Of a stretch of 64,000 nt of DNA, positions 38,401-48,989 are shown in pieces. Under the pieces are notes generated by a model. The model searched no databases, was not told where the DNA came from, and worked only from the letters and a program-made list of their open reading frames with translations. The stretch comes from Macquaria australasica. Lineage: Eukaryota > Chordata > Actinopteri > Centrarchiformes > Percichthyidae. The position numbers were made by a program, and so were the translations under genes. Positions within the stretch are counted from its first letter, which is position 1. Every line of letters starts with the position of its first letter. The stretch spans positions 62,001 to 126,000 of the forward strand of contig SEMN01000018.1 of NCBI GenBank assembly GCA_005408345.1, in the 5' to 3' direction.

Positions 38401-41400
38401 GCAGTTTGTGCTTGTGCCTGAAAATGTCTTTTTGGCTTTTTGTCTTACAAATCTTCCAAACCAATCTTGCAAGAAAATTCACCTGTTTAAAAAAAGCATT
38501 ACTCATCACTTTGTCGGTCGTACCTCACTGCTCAGTCGGTGTACAATGTTCAGGTAGTCCTCAGTGCCATGTCTGTCTGAGTGGTGGTTGGCAGCGTTGG
38601 CCATCTGCCCCGATACTTTGCCCTCATGGATATTTCGTATTCCACCTGGAACCATGGGACTGGCCACAGACACTGCCAGATAAAACAACAAAGTGGTCAA
38701 TTTTTTAAATTATCCATTATTGAGGTAATTATAAGATCGTTGATCATGACAGAAAAAATGTTCTTGTATAAATTGGAGATGTGTCTAAAGATTTGATAAA
38801 ATTAAGTAAATAAGCATTTACTGGACCAAGGGTTTTATTAGAAATGTAACTTTCAACCACTATACATAGAAAATGTAATTACACTGAACTTACAGGTTGC
38901 ATACATAGTGAACATTATTTTGTGTGTAAACTGCAAACTTATTTTGGCTCTTAGCTGCTCACTTGTTCAGGAAACAAACTGTAAATCTAAATGTAAATCT
39001 GTAAATCACTACATGGTTGAAACAAACTGATAATATCGGCCCTACTGAACACCTGGGCTAAAGTCATGAAATAGTCACACTGGCCTACTAAATATACTTT
39101 AAACTTAAACTATTCTATTTAAAAAATTTTACCAGATTAATTTATCCAGTTCTTACTTAGAGAACGTTTTTTTTATTGTTCATGGCTTTCCTGTTTTGAA
39201 GTATGGAACACTGTTTGGCTTTATATTTAAATTCAGAATTAGGCCATCCACAAAAAAAATGTATTCTTGTTATTTCCAATTGTGTTACTTTAATAAAACA
39301 TCCAGGAAACCTGAATCAAATGGGACACAAATGCTGTTGGCAACCTAAAAACATTTACTGTGAAGGAACTGAAGGAAGAGTTAAGTTCACATAGCTGCTA
39401 ATCACGTGCAACAAACAGTACAACACCAGAGAGCACAGTGCATTTAGAAGATAAAAGTCAAGAATCTTCTTTTATAATAGTGCTTTCCATTACAATTAAT
39501 GTAAAACTGATAAAATCTAGATGTGGTCATGTCAGAAAGCAAAACTTTTAGTTTAAATTATGAACCCCTGAAATCATATCAAAGCACAGAACTCCTCAGA
39601 TGGGGGTCATCACATAAAACCTTACTAAATGGTATATGTACACCATTTAGGCGGCTTTGGATAACACACCAACAAACCTCAAACTTTTAAAGTATACTTC
39701 ATTCTAATTGTCTAATGCTATGCTGTTAACCTCACATGCAAGTCTGAAACTGTGCTGATGTCTTTCAGTGACCCATACAGATCATGTAAATCAGCCAGGT
39801 GCGAACACAAACACACAAGCAATGAAGCACTGGTCCATATTTCAACAAAGACTACTGTCCCCTCATGCATGCACATGAACATGCAAGACACACGTACACA
39901 CACACACACTCACCTTGCTGTATCTGTTGGTGTTGGTTATAGCTGGGTGGTTGTTGGTGGGGATACTGCTGTATGTAACCCGTGGCAGGGCTCTGCGGAG
40001 TGTAAGGGCTGGGTACTGGACTGTTCTGCTGACCCATATACCGACTACTGGAACCACTCTGGGGCGACACAAACCGGCTGGACAAAGTGGAGGAGAGAAC
40101 ATGGAGAAAGAAAGTGAGCAAACAAGCGGAAGGAAGTTGCATGATTAACAGTAAAATAAATAACATCATATAACTTAAAGACAATATCTTTGTATTATCT
40201 TTAAATTAATCTATGATACTACATATACACATAGCAAATCATAGTCAAAGTTATGATACATTAGAGTCAGCTCAATTTTGCAGCCTGACTCACCTTGGTG
40301 GATTGGGAGAAATTGCAGCCGGCTGGAAGTTTGCAGACTGGGCAGGGCTATGCATGGAATTTTGGGTGATCTTGTACGGCGGTACCATTGGCTGCTGCAT
40401 AACATCTGTTCAGAAATGAAAATACAGTATATTTGTTTCAACATTTATCAACATGAAGCTCGTCTTTATGATTAATAGCTTTCATGTCATAACGTGCAAC
40501 AGGTATGTATCTCCATACTTTTCTCCCTGAAGATGCCAGGGTTCCTGGCCAGCATGGTCTGCAGCAGCAGTGGTGCATCTCCCTCTGGCTCATCGCTACC
40601 CAGGTTGTCCTTCAGCTCTCTGAAAACACATCACATCATAAAATGGTGAGAACAAGATAAGTGAGAAGCATAATTAATAGTAATAAGTAGAAATAGACAA
40701 TACTGAATAATGTTTCAAATCGAAACATAAATGAATGTAAGCATGCATTGATTGCATGTATTTAACATGCATATGACTGATTTTATAGATATGTAGATAA
40801 ATTCAAATAATATACAGTATTCCATGAGATGATGAACGTAATGCACAAAGGTAGCTATCCCTTTAATATCTTGGGTTGTATTAGGACTTTTGCATCAATG
40901 TAATAACTAACATTGATTCGTCAGGTATATATTTCAGTGGATTTATATAAAAAAAATAAACATACATCGATGCCACAATATAAAATAACATACAACATGA
41001 TAAAACATTTTGCCACATTGCACAACCCTACAACAAATACACTTATCTTATTTTGTGCCCTCAAACAAAAGCGACACCTTTAAAGCTAAATGGCAATTTT
41101 AAAAAAAACTATATTTTTTTTCAGTTCTTGACTTTTTAATATGTAGTACTTGCATCTAGCAAATTTGGCCGCAGGTAAAGCATTAACATTTATTCTGGTG
41201 TTATGTGTTAAGCCTTCCATGTCTCCATCTCATTAAAAATTCATCTTCTTGTATTTCCGTTAGTAAAAACATTAAGTAACAACAGTGGCATCTCTTCTTC
41301 ATCTTCTTCATTTTTAAAGCCAAGTTATATCAGACCCTAAGCTCTAATACTAACAGCCCAACCATTATCAGGTGAGACGTGTTCTCTCAGATCTTCAGGG

Positions 41401-41967
41401 AGGGTCTGTCTCTCTATTAAGGATCAAGACACTTTCACTTATATACTCACATGTGCTCTGTGGAGACCTGGTTGAGGCCATGGGCTAGCTGGGAGGCCAG
41501 ATTCTCATCCCGACAGCCCAGTAGGCAGGTAACTTCCTCAGCGATCCTCCCATTGTATAGGAGACTCTTAGTGGTGGTGGCCGGGAGAGGGGAAGGGAGG
41601 GGCAGCTGGTTCAACACTGAGGCGAGAAGAGAGAGACGATGGAAAGGACAGAGGTGGGGAGGTAAAGAAATAAAGATGAGAAAGAGGGACAGACAGGGTG
41701 AGAAACAAGCGTGAGCAATACAGGACACGTGGTCGTAGAAAAGTAGAAAGAAGGAGGTAGACAAGGCAAGAGACAATATGCTATTACAATTGCAAATTTA
41801 CATCTGTTCAGACAAAATATTACAGCTTGGCATTTAACACTGGAAGAGGAGACAGAACAAAAATTGTGACAGCGTGTTTGGAACACGGCTGTGTGTCACT
41901 CACAGTCTGTGAGGCTAGCGATCCCAGCAAGAGTGGTGATGGGAACATGAGGCATATCCCCATTCAT
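18330..41967 (-). CDS. nipbl: Cohesin loader Nipped-B-like (NIPBL/SCC2), complete, 47 coding exons
   Basis: NIPBL with MAU2 loads cohesin onto chromatin, stimulates the cohesin ATPase and drives loop extrusion in the nucleus. I assembled 47 coding exons totalling 7587 nt (2528 residues plus TAA); every junction keeps phase. Exons are listed in the six block entries. Order: MAU2-binding N terminus, low-complexity linker, charged region with an HP1-type motif, long HEAT-repeat array, acidic tail and the long-isoform C-terminal module. Human NIPBL is about 2804 residues; the fish protein is shorter mainly in the exon-10 linker. The start ATG (41965-41967) has A at -3 and opens with the conserved MNGDMPHVPITTLAG. 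Teleosts carry two copies (nipbla, nipblb); I cannot decide which this is. Neighbour slc1a3 lies upstream on the same strand, as in human. Confidence 0.96.
20607..23413 (-). CDS. nipbl: nipbl exons 37-43: C-terminal HEAT repeats (Nipped-B C domain)
   Basis: Coding exons: 23259-23413, 22938-23028, 22469-22642, 22103-22293, 21647-21754, 20862-21062, 20607-20753, encoding about residues 1808-2163. Recognisable landmarks are KPFLLRSLFTVGALARHFDF, LKIQILKNLQTYLQEEDTRM, MSSSIMQLYLKQVLEAFF, MGTDPEPSMRNKSDQQLVEI and EPLFIMHHIDITLSVSGSNL. This matches the sister-chromatid-cohesion C-terminal domain shared with yeast Scc2. Exon 38 ends at a GC donor (GCAAGA) instead of GT. The codon split over that junction gives the conserved AIIGLGF. 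Confidence 0.94.
22936..22937 (-). other. nipbl: Non-canonical GC splice donor in nipbl (GC-AG intron)
   Basis: Read on the minus strand the exon-intron boundary is TTAG then GCAAGA. The exon must end there because the one leftover base plus GC from the next exon (acceptor at 22643-22644) makes the conserved Gly of AIIGLGF. No nearby GT keeps phase. GC donors normally have an otherwise near-consensus context, as here (AG before, AAG after the GC). Confidence 0.8.
23658..27729 (-). CDS. nipbl: nipbl exons 26-36: central HEAT repeats (cohesin HEAT core)
   Basis: Coding exons: 27509-27729, 27202-27304, 26914-27012, 26554-26700, 25236-25370, 24937-25035, 24730-24783, 24541-24649, 24299-24429, 23882-24022, 23658-23751, encoding about residues 1364-1807. 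This is the most conserved part: it includes KFYIAQWFRDTT, DTVDYEDSCLIVRYLASMRP, LGESAIAVRTKAMKCLSEVV, HGRLMDNSTSVREAAVELLG and VRKRVIKILRDI. In the family this stretch contacts cohesin and is where many Cornelia de Lange missense variants fall. The intron between exons 29 and 30 (25371-26553) holds a dead Tc1-like transposase fragment. Confidence 0.95.
26205..26400 (+). pseudogene. Dead Tc1/mariner-like transposase fragment in nipbl intron
   Basis: Plus-strand translation gives WTSNDLKNVLF, then, one frame over, FSDKSKFQLRHHNTSRVRR, and in a third frame VGGGRVVVWG. These line up in order with the conserved Tc1 transposase blocks (W..VLFSDESRF and GGGSVMVWG) around the second catalytic Asp. 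At least two frameshifts and stops show it is a relic. It lies opposite to nipbl inside the intron between exons 29 and 30. Confidence 0.7.
28129..32390 (-). CDS. nipbl: nipbl exons 15-25: first half of the HEAT-repeat array
   Basis: Coding exons: 32287-32390, 32100-32186, 31625-31856, 30848-30999, 30662-30742, 30314-30414, 29955-30081, 29744-29826, 29066-29198, 28422-28565, 28129-28215, encoding about residues 920-1363. The sequence is almost colinear with human NIPBL, for example EIPQELLLGKHQLNELGSES, RVTKSADACLTALNIMTS, QVSSMGITPFFVENVSELQL, EEDYRPLFENFVQDLLSTV and HQFSNKQTEMALRVASLDYL. Helical repeats of this kind form the hook that grips DNA, SMC3 and the kleisin. The acceptor of the last exon could be read at 28208 or 28215; only 28215 keeps phase with the neighbouring exon, giving SPGSDETQQLQKALLDYL. 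Confidence 0.94.
32516..36521 (-). CDS. nipbl: nipbl exons 10-14: charged linker with HP1-type motif
   Basis: Coding exons: 35803-36521, 33761-33968, 33469-33645, 33006-33179, 32516-32677, encoding about residues 440-919. Exon 10 (719 nt) is the largest coding exon and is Arg/Asp/Ser rich (RDRDRESDRDRRHRSE). It lacks the repeated ETPKQKG-type units that swell human exon 10, which explains most of the length difference. Exon 11 contains PVVLL at about 715-719, matching the PxVxL motif by which NIPBL binds HP1. Exon 12 has the highly conserved ELPPELLAEIESTMPLCERV followed by a basic KMNKRKR cluster. Exon 13 is another Arg/Asp/Ser-rich piece and exon 14 holds KKRKAYEPKLTQEELMDSS. The intron between exons 10 and 11 carries a 1.3 kb inverted-repeat element. 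Confidence 0.9.
34203..35535. mobile_element. 1.33 kb inverted-repeat element in nipbl intron 10
   Basis: The ends are inverted copies: left CTTAAAGGAATACTCCAC and right, on the minus strand, CTTAAAGAAATGCTCCAC, 16 of 18 matching. Inner arms also pair loosely (TTGTCAACACTGCAGTG on the left against TTGTCAATGCAGTGTTC from the right). No transposase frame is present, so it is a non-autonomous element or a foldback. No clear target duplication was found. Confidence 0.55.
36632..41967 (-). CDS. nipbl: nipbl exons 1-9: MAU2-binding N terminus and Gln/Pro/Ser linker
   Basis: Coding exons: 41904-41967, 41451-41616, 40519-40619, 40294-40405, 39914-40077, 38524-38672, 37686-37776, 37113-37334, 36632-36880, encoding about residues 1-439. 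Residues 1-110 are close to human NIPBL, with SLTDLLNQLPLPSPLP and the TEHIELKDNLGSDEPEGD stretch; in the family this end wraps with MAU2. From about 110 onward the chain is rich in Pro, Gln and Ser (for example QQNSPVPSPYTPQSPA) and is expected to be disordered. Exon 8 carries the conserved DSTKLTLKLSRVKS and exon 9 the conserved ELDALAEIERIEREAA. Exon 5 ends at a donor that runs straight into a GT microsatellite. The 5' part of the exon holding the ATG is noncoding, probably to 42053. Confidence 0.92.
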
Positions 41968-42053
41968 GCTGAAGGTGAGGGTGGGGGAGTGTGTTGATAC
42001 ACAGGTAGATCAGGGGGTCGATGGACAACACCCGTCCTCACATCTCCTGACAC

Positions 42054-45000
42054 CTAGGAGAGGGGAAGGTTAGTCAGGGAGAGTGAGAGAAAGACGGCGT
42101 GAGTGATGGAGGAGAAGGATGAAAAAAAGAGAGAAAGAGTTGGTGGAGGAGAAAAAGCCCAGATTTACAAAATGAGTAAAAGGAGGCAGAGAAAAGTGAA
42201 AATGATAAAAGGATCAATATTATTCAGGGACATGGAATCAAATACACAGTGAATGAAGAAATATTTGCTGTGTATACTGCTGTGTGCCCTGGTGCTGATA
42301 TATGTTTTGTGAAGGAGAAACAGAGCCTGCTGCATCATGTGTAAGCCACAAATAAATGTGTCGTATTAGATCTTGTCAATCAAGATAATCTGATCTCGCT
42401 ATTGTCACTCATATATTTAGTGCATTTTTGTGTATTATTGTTTATATTTCTTATTGATCGATAAGGGGGGAATCCTCAGTGCTCTCTGCTTTGGATAGAG
42501 GGAAACAGCTTCAAGAAATGTTCAACAGATACAAATGCACAGAAGAATGAGTCCAGGCCTTACAGTTAGAGAACAAGGTCACTAAATATTAGACCATCCT
42601 GCTGCTCAGTCATGCTATGTTATTATGCTGGTATACTACAACCAACAACAAATCAACAATGAATTATCTGAGTCCAATGTATTGATAACTAAAATCTTCA
42701 AATGCTTGAGATTGTTACACCTTGTAGAGTAATTCACAGTTCAGCCTCAGTAGACTGACTGATGCTTATTATGAGTTATTTAAGTGTCACGTCAGATTAC
42801 TTAGATTTCCCTAATAGCAGATAAGCAATATCCATATATCAAAAATGGAAACCTCTGCATGGAAAATATATTGTAAAACAGTTGTAAACACAACACAATA
42901 TTAACATTACTGCATTTTAAATGTTTGGCATATTGGGTTAAACGAAAGAAAGGGGATTTATGGAAAAAAGCATGTTTATACTCATGTATCATTCTGAAAT
43001 CAGTATGGAAATTATTTGAATAATAAACTGCCCCAGTGATAATATACTCTAGTGAATAAGCCTTGGAGTTCTGATTGGCCCTGGTAATACAGTAGATACT
43101 ACACCATGTGTGGGTACATACCATCATTGCTCTATTTTCTCTCCAATTCTTGTCTGACTGGATTTTACTTATTATATACACTTAATATTGCCAGTACTGT
43201 GAAACTGAATGAGTTGTCAACTGATGTAAATCTTTGTGTTAAAACCATAGAAGTCTATTCCCCTTCATTAATTTCAAAGCATAGGTCTCTTTGCTCACAG
43301 CTTATTATGATAGATCTGCACAAATTAGGACCGTATGTAGCACTTAATTTGTCTTGAATCCCTTTGCTTGTTAGGCGTCCTTGACCTCTCAAGTAAGACT
43401 GTACAGGAGGTCAAAGCTGCAATTTTCAGACTATCCAAATGCAGCTGCCACGCTTCACGGATAAATCTGATTGCTACAACAAGCCGAAAGAAGGCCAGTA
43501 CAGGGGTCTCTCGTTATCTACATTACTCTCCGTGAAACAAAATTATGATGAATGTGTTCACATATTATAGACATTGATTACCTGCACTAGTCTCAACCCA
43601 CCCCCATCCCCCAAACATGTTATTCATTCTCAGTTACCTCAAAGAGTAAACAGGCATTACTATTATCAGTAATGACAAGTCAGTGAAATGTTAAATGACT
43701 CAAACCATTATAATGATACCTTTTTGAAGAATTCTGTGCAGTCTCGGGTGGACTCACTGACATTTCAGACAAAAAGTCCTACTCCTTATATCTGGTGAAA
43801 GAGAACATGGCTCTGCATCAGACTTTGTGACATAAAACTGCATTTTATTCTTCTTTGGGAATATTAGAGAATACGTTGTGTCTATTGGAGGTAAACTAAG
43901 AAACTAACCTAAAACAGCAAAAATAATGCAAGACAGAGCATCACAATATTCAATGTCACACGTGCATTTCATATTTGCAACGACCAAGTCATTACTGCTA
44001 CACAATCTTCAAACCTAGTGAAAATGCGAAATCCCTTTTGATGACTTCTAATAAAATGCAACATTTGTTTAGCAACTTGTGCAGAATACTAATGCCACAT
44101 AAATCCGTAAACACAATGTTGCAACCAGACCTCAGTGCAAGCCGATCATTGAGGTCAAATAGTAAATACGGTAAACGGATTCTGCACTGTTGCAGAGAAT
44201 CAACAGATGGGTATAGTAAACATTACATTAGCATGCTCGGTGTATGTGCTCTTCCTCAGTACGCAGGGGCTTGGCTGACAGCTGTGAGACTGACAGGCAG
44301 GAGGCAGCACAAAGGAACAGATGCACTGTGATGGTGGCGGCAGTAGTGGGGGGCTGCATCCTCCAGTAGCCAACAGCCACCAGCCACCGTACGCATTCCG
44401 CAAACTGGCTAACTGCAGACTGCAATCAAACTCTTATTTGTTGTGGTCAAGAGGCAAAAAATGTCTACGATTCCCACTAACAACATTAACATGTCTCGCA
44501 AACTCTGACAGTAAAGTAACTACAGCTGAGGCAGCGTAGCTTGTGCTCAGTCAGTCAAAACATTTCAAAACAGAACAGCAACCAAAACCAAAATTAGCCC
44601 TGCCAAAGGCTCCAGCAAACTAAAGCACAACGCGAATTACGATAACCCAACAATTAACTAACCTACAACTGACGATAGCATCTATTTAACTGTTTATCTT
44701 AGTTAGCTGGATTGCCAGCTGCAGCCCGCTAGTGTTACTCGCGAACAAAACCAACAACGCTAACTTGCACTGGCCAAGAAGTTGACCGCGAAGCTAGGGT
44801 TCCCACTTAGGACAGCAGCAAAGATCACTAACGCTGCCCACCCAACAACAATAGTCGTGTTTTAACAGCTAGCTAGGTGTGCTAACTAGCTCTAACTGTT
44901 GTCGGTTAGCCCCTAACGTTCAAATAAACGGGACGGCAATTCAAATAATACAAGGAAGCGCTAATCGGGGCTGGTGAACGTTAGTCAAACTGCCGTGAGC

Positions 45001-45330
45001 ACGGGGGGGGGGGGGGATGCGACGGGCCGGTGCGAGTGGATGTAAAGGCGGCGGCGCGTACGCTGATCCCGTGGCAACGGCCCCAATCCTCGGGCTCGAC
45101 GAGTGACACCCAGTAGAGGCCGAGCGCCTCGGCGGAGCGAAAACACACCTAGCTAGCTCGGCTGGCTAGGTCGCTTAGCTTCCGTTACCTCCCGGCCAAC
45201 GATTAAACGACGCCGTAGGCGGTCTTGCAGCAGAGCATTTGCTAACGTTATTGTTAATAATCGCAATTCAAACCAAAAAAAAAAAAAAAAAAAGTTTGGT
45301 TCGTAGAGATAGATAGGTGATTGTATTTAC
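42054..45330 (-). other. nipbl: nipbl intron 1; nothing coding
   Basis: About 3.3 kb between the presumed noncoding exon and the ATG exon. Its first part (44690-45330) is GC-richer, with many CTAGC/GTTAGC words, a G run at 45003-45015 and an A run near 45277-45293. The rest is AT-rich with no recognisable gene or repeat. Confidence 0.45.
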
Positions 45331-45720
45331 CTTCGGATGTTGCGTTCGAAGGGAGGGGAATGTTTTAGCTTGGTTTGTGTCCGTGTCCGTGTCTCTAGCT
45401 CCCCCTTTCTTCTCTCTCGCAGCTCCTCCAGAAGGAACTCGACTGGCTTGCCAGCTAGCCGTCGAGCTAGCTCGCTAGCTATCAACAATAATCCGGGTCG
45501 GACCGATTCGTTCGTCTTCCGTCACTCAAGGGTGAATGTTTCGGCGCACATTCACGGGGAAACATTCGCTCTTCGGGGTTTTAGTCGGTCCGCGCCGACG
45601 TAAACAATGAGTGCAGCCAATTTCGACAACAAATGAGAAATATGACGATTGTTGCGATCATCAAGAGGTTCTCCTCTCGTAGAACAAAATGCCGACCGGA
45701 AGTTCTGCCGTCAGACTGAC
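45331..45720 (-). promoter_or_regulatory. nipbl: nipbl noncoding first exon and CpG-rich promoter
   Basis: A donor at 45329-45330 (GTAAATAC in gene orientation) sits at the left edge of a GC- and CpG-rich segment that is conspicuously different from the AT-rich surroundings. An ETS-type CCGGAAGT lies at 45696-45703. The segment is the best candidate for the noncoding first exon and start region of nipbl, joined across a 3.3 kb intron to the acceptor next to 42053. There is no TATA box. The exon start is not defined. Confidence 0.55.
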
Positions 45721-46039
45721 CAAAGATCTCAGGAGTGACTCCCTCCATCGGCGCCAAACAAAATGCCATGCGGCATTTCGCGTGTGAGCCGCCAGAAGGC
45801 GCTGCAAGACAAGTTTACTGTACAGTCAGTTGTAAGTTCTGGCTTAGCTGAATAACAGATGAAGAAACTGATTAAATACACATATAAAGAAATGTTTCCC
45901 GGTGGCGAAACAGGCCATGGAATTACCACAAATGTCTATTAAATCACTGTAAATCTCTTACAATTTCTTCTTTCATACACTAACATACTAATATTTTAAT
46001 GACACACTCATATTACAATATTTTCTGTTATGTGTGTTG

Positions 46040-46470
46040 CGGTGGAAGAAGTACTCTGATCAGTAATTAGATCAGTATTATTAGCAACATAGCCTATATT
46101 TTAAGTATCAAAAGTATCAAAAGTACTCATGCAGAATGAACCCTTTCACAGCGCTGCTGTATTATTGGATTATTATTGATGCATTAACATAAAAAGCAGC
46201 ATTTTAATGTTGTGGCACGTTAAGTTTGAGTTAATCGTAACTACTTATTGTCACTGCAGTTTAATCTAAAACAATGCATACTATTTTAAAGGTTGATCAT
46301 ATGTTTTGTCCATAAAATCTTAATCTACAGAGTAACTTGTAAGTAGCTGCCATATAAATGTATTGGAGTTAATAGTAGAACATGAAATGTAATGGAGTGG
46401 AAATATAAAGTAGCCTATCGTTCAATTGAAATAAGTGAAATACAAGAACCTCAAAAAATGTACTTTAAAA
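46040..46470 (+). repeat. Teleost interspersed repeat (GAAGAAGTACTCTGATC family)
   Basis: Begins GTGGAAGAAGTACTCTGATC and proceeds through TCAAAAGTACTCATGCAGAA, ATTATTGATGCATTAACATA, GATCATATGTTTTGTCCATA and TGTAATGGAGTGGAAATATA, ending near CCTCAAAAAATGTACTTTAA. From memory this is one of the most frequent repeats of percomorph fish. It lies between the nipbl promoter and the end of slc1a3. Confidence 0.65.
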
Positions 46471-47110
46471 AAGAGATATCCTGACTGTTCAGGATTATTG
46501 CACATTGGAAAAGGTAGTGCGTTTGCCAAATTTATGGACTATTTGTTTCAGGCAGTGCAAAGCAGTTTGAAAGGAGATCAAATCACTGTTTGACCTCAAG
46601 GTGTCAGCATTGGCATTTGTTAAATACAATGGGCGTTCTGAAAGAGAAAGTGCTGAGAGGCAATAGCATTAAAGAAGCTGGACTGTAGATAAGGCTTCCT
46701 GATTTGAAGCACTAATTCCAGCAAGGACAATCAGGGTTGATGGAGGAAAATGAGAACTGCTCTCTCCTCCGGTACCAACAACCTCTAATGTTACCTTAAG
46801 CAAGATACTGCCTCCACCTACACTCACTAAGCTGTTCATTACCTGTACATAAAATCCCTCTGGATCCCTCTGAATCCATATTCATACAGCTCTTAGGTAT
46901 GAATATGGGTAGTTCCTAGGCAGCTATTCCATAATGCCTGCAAACAGGTATGTGCAAACTAGTTAAACAAGGATTTAAAACATTTAAAGACATCTACTCA
47001 TTAACACATACCTGTCCTAGAGGCTTAGCTTATAATTCACAGATTACATATTTGGTCTTTCAGATGTTCATGATAAAAATGATAAACAAACAACCACTGA
47101 TTTCATTTTT

Positions 47111-47157
47111 TTTATTAAAAAAAATTGATGCAAGATAAAACTACAACTATCATTCAG

Positions 47158-47224
<67 letters not shown>

Positions 47225-48989
47225 CACATGTGAATTCATGAGAGAAACTGTCATATCAAGAGAGACACCAGCAACTGTAAACAAAGGAACTATTCCGTTT
47301 CCTCAAGTGTGTAAAGGAAAATATTTTGGTCCTTTTTAAATCAGCCAGTTTTGCATTTGTAAAGGAAACTAGAGGGTGAGTTAGTTTGGTCGTTAGGTCT
47401 GATAAGCGCATGGTACAATCCTCAAGTAACCCTTTACAATTTAAATCTACAATTAATGTACACATTTATCTACATTTCTCTATACAAGAGCAGTATATTC
47501 AGATGGATCTTCTATACAAAGCAACTTCTATGTAAATGTTACATTCGTTATATATACTGAATTAGCTCAAATGCAAAACAGCACTTAGCCTACAAATTCA
47601 AGCTAACTAAAATAAAAGATGGGGAATTAAGTGAAATCCATTACTTTACAACATGCATCCATATTAAATCAAATGAAATAAGTGTTAGACTTTATTATCT
47701 AAAGAAAGAATAATTGAGAATAGATGAGACTGAAGTATAGTCTAGCAAAATGTGTAAATTATACATTCCTAATTACCATTTTACTAATTTAATATAAAAC
47801 AAATATTTCATACTGACATGTGAATGTTTCAACCAAATCGCTTTTAGTTCTGTGTCCTTGTTAGAGGACCTATGTAAGAGACTGACTCTGAAACACTGTT
47901 AGAATTGATCAGAAATAAAATCATTACTATCTTTCTATTGAAACAGTACTGTATTATTGAGCGGGTTAGCGATTTGTTTGGGTATGATTTAATTCAGTTG
48001 TTCAGAAATTTGGATAATATTTTTGGTGCTTTTTTGGTTGAAATATAATGGCTTAAAATTCTGATTTAATAACAAATTCTCAGCTTAGCAAATTTACAGG
48101 TAAAAACATGGCTGAGTCATTTTGGTTTGTCAGTCTTAATGATTGTAATGATTGGTTTGAGGAATATGTGTAACAAAAAGAAAACAACAAGGCTGAATAG
48201 TTGCCAAGATTTTCTGACAGCTTTGTTTGCCTAACAATAGAACTTACTGGTTTGGACATGTAGGGGACAAAAGTATGTGTGCCTTAAGGTACAGTAAATG
48301 ACATCATTCATTCGTTCAGTTGAATTCTGTACACCAAATCATATAAAATAAAGCCACTAATGTCTGTACAGAAGTTTGTAAATAGACAGCCCTTTTCCCC
48401 AAAGAAGTTGGCCTGGTCACCCCAGTGTATGCGCATGATATCCAACACTTTTCACATCAGTCTCCACATAGATTTTTACTACCCTTTCACTTATATTTTT
48501 CACATACAGCACCACTCAAACAAAACAAAAGCAACAACTTTAAAGCCAGAAAAAGTCTGTGGTGTTAAGACTCACAGCAATACTGGCTTCTAGTGGGTGA
48601 GATTAGTCATCACAGTTCTGAGAGGAGTTGGATATGGTATGCAGGCCACGGACCACCAGGCTCTAGAGTATTTCATTCTTAATAGTTAACAGCTGCCATC
48701 CTATGGCAGGTACATATAGTACTCTTGTGAAGCATCATAGCACAAACCCTTAGAAAAACAATGCAACAGTGAACCATTTCAAGTCTGCAGTGTGTCAGGT
48801 AAGCCCACACCAGACCTCACACATTAGTGGAACTCATCTTGGCTGAAAAAATATTCTAGCTGTAGATCAGTTTAATTTGAACCCTTCAACCTTGCGAGAG
48901 GAAGGTTTGCAAATTAAGGAGAGCTTAGTTAAGAACGTGGTTCAATGCAGTGCAATGGTTTTCCAAAGAATGTATGCAACCTCTGGCCC
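47111..48989 (-). other. slc1a3: Probable slc1a3 3' UTR with CA repeat
   Basis: Following the slc1a3 stop there is AT-rich DNA without exons. AATAAA signals are at 47691-47696 and 47111-47116 (TTTATT on plus), which would give 3' UTRs of about 1.3 or 1.9 kb. If the distal site is used, the long GT/CA microsatellite at 47159-47220 lies inside the transcript as a CA repeat. Inferred only from the signals. Confidence 0.4.
47159..47220. repeat. GT microsatellite, about 31 units
   Basis: An uninterrupted GT run of about 62 bases between slc1a3 and nipbl, possibly in the distal slc1a3 3' UTR. Confidence 0.95.

Noticed and set aside
45581..45929. Possible divergent gene on the other side of the nipbl start
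   Set aside because: The frames there are short and lack splice or protein support; the CpG-rich DNA is explained by the nipbl promoter.
47159..47220. Regular repetition that might suggest a CRISPR-like or satellite array
   Set aside because: It is a plain dinucleotide repeat without spacers.
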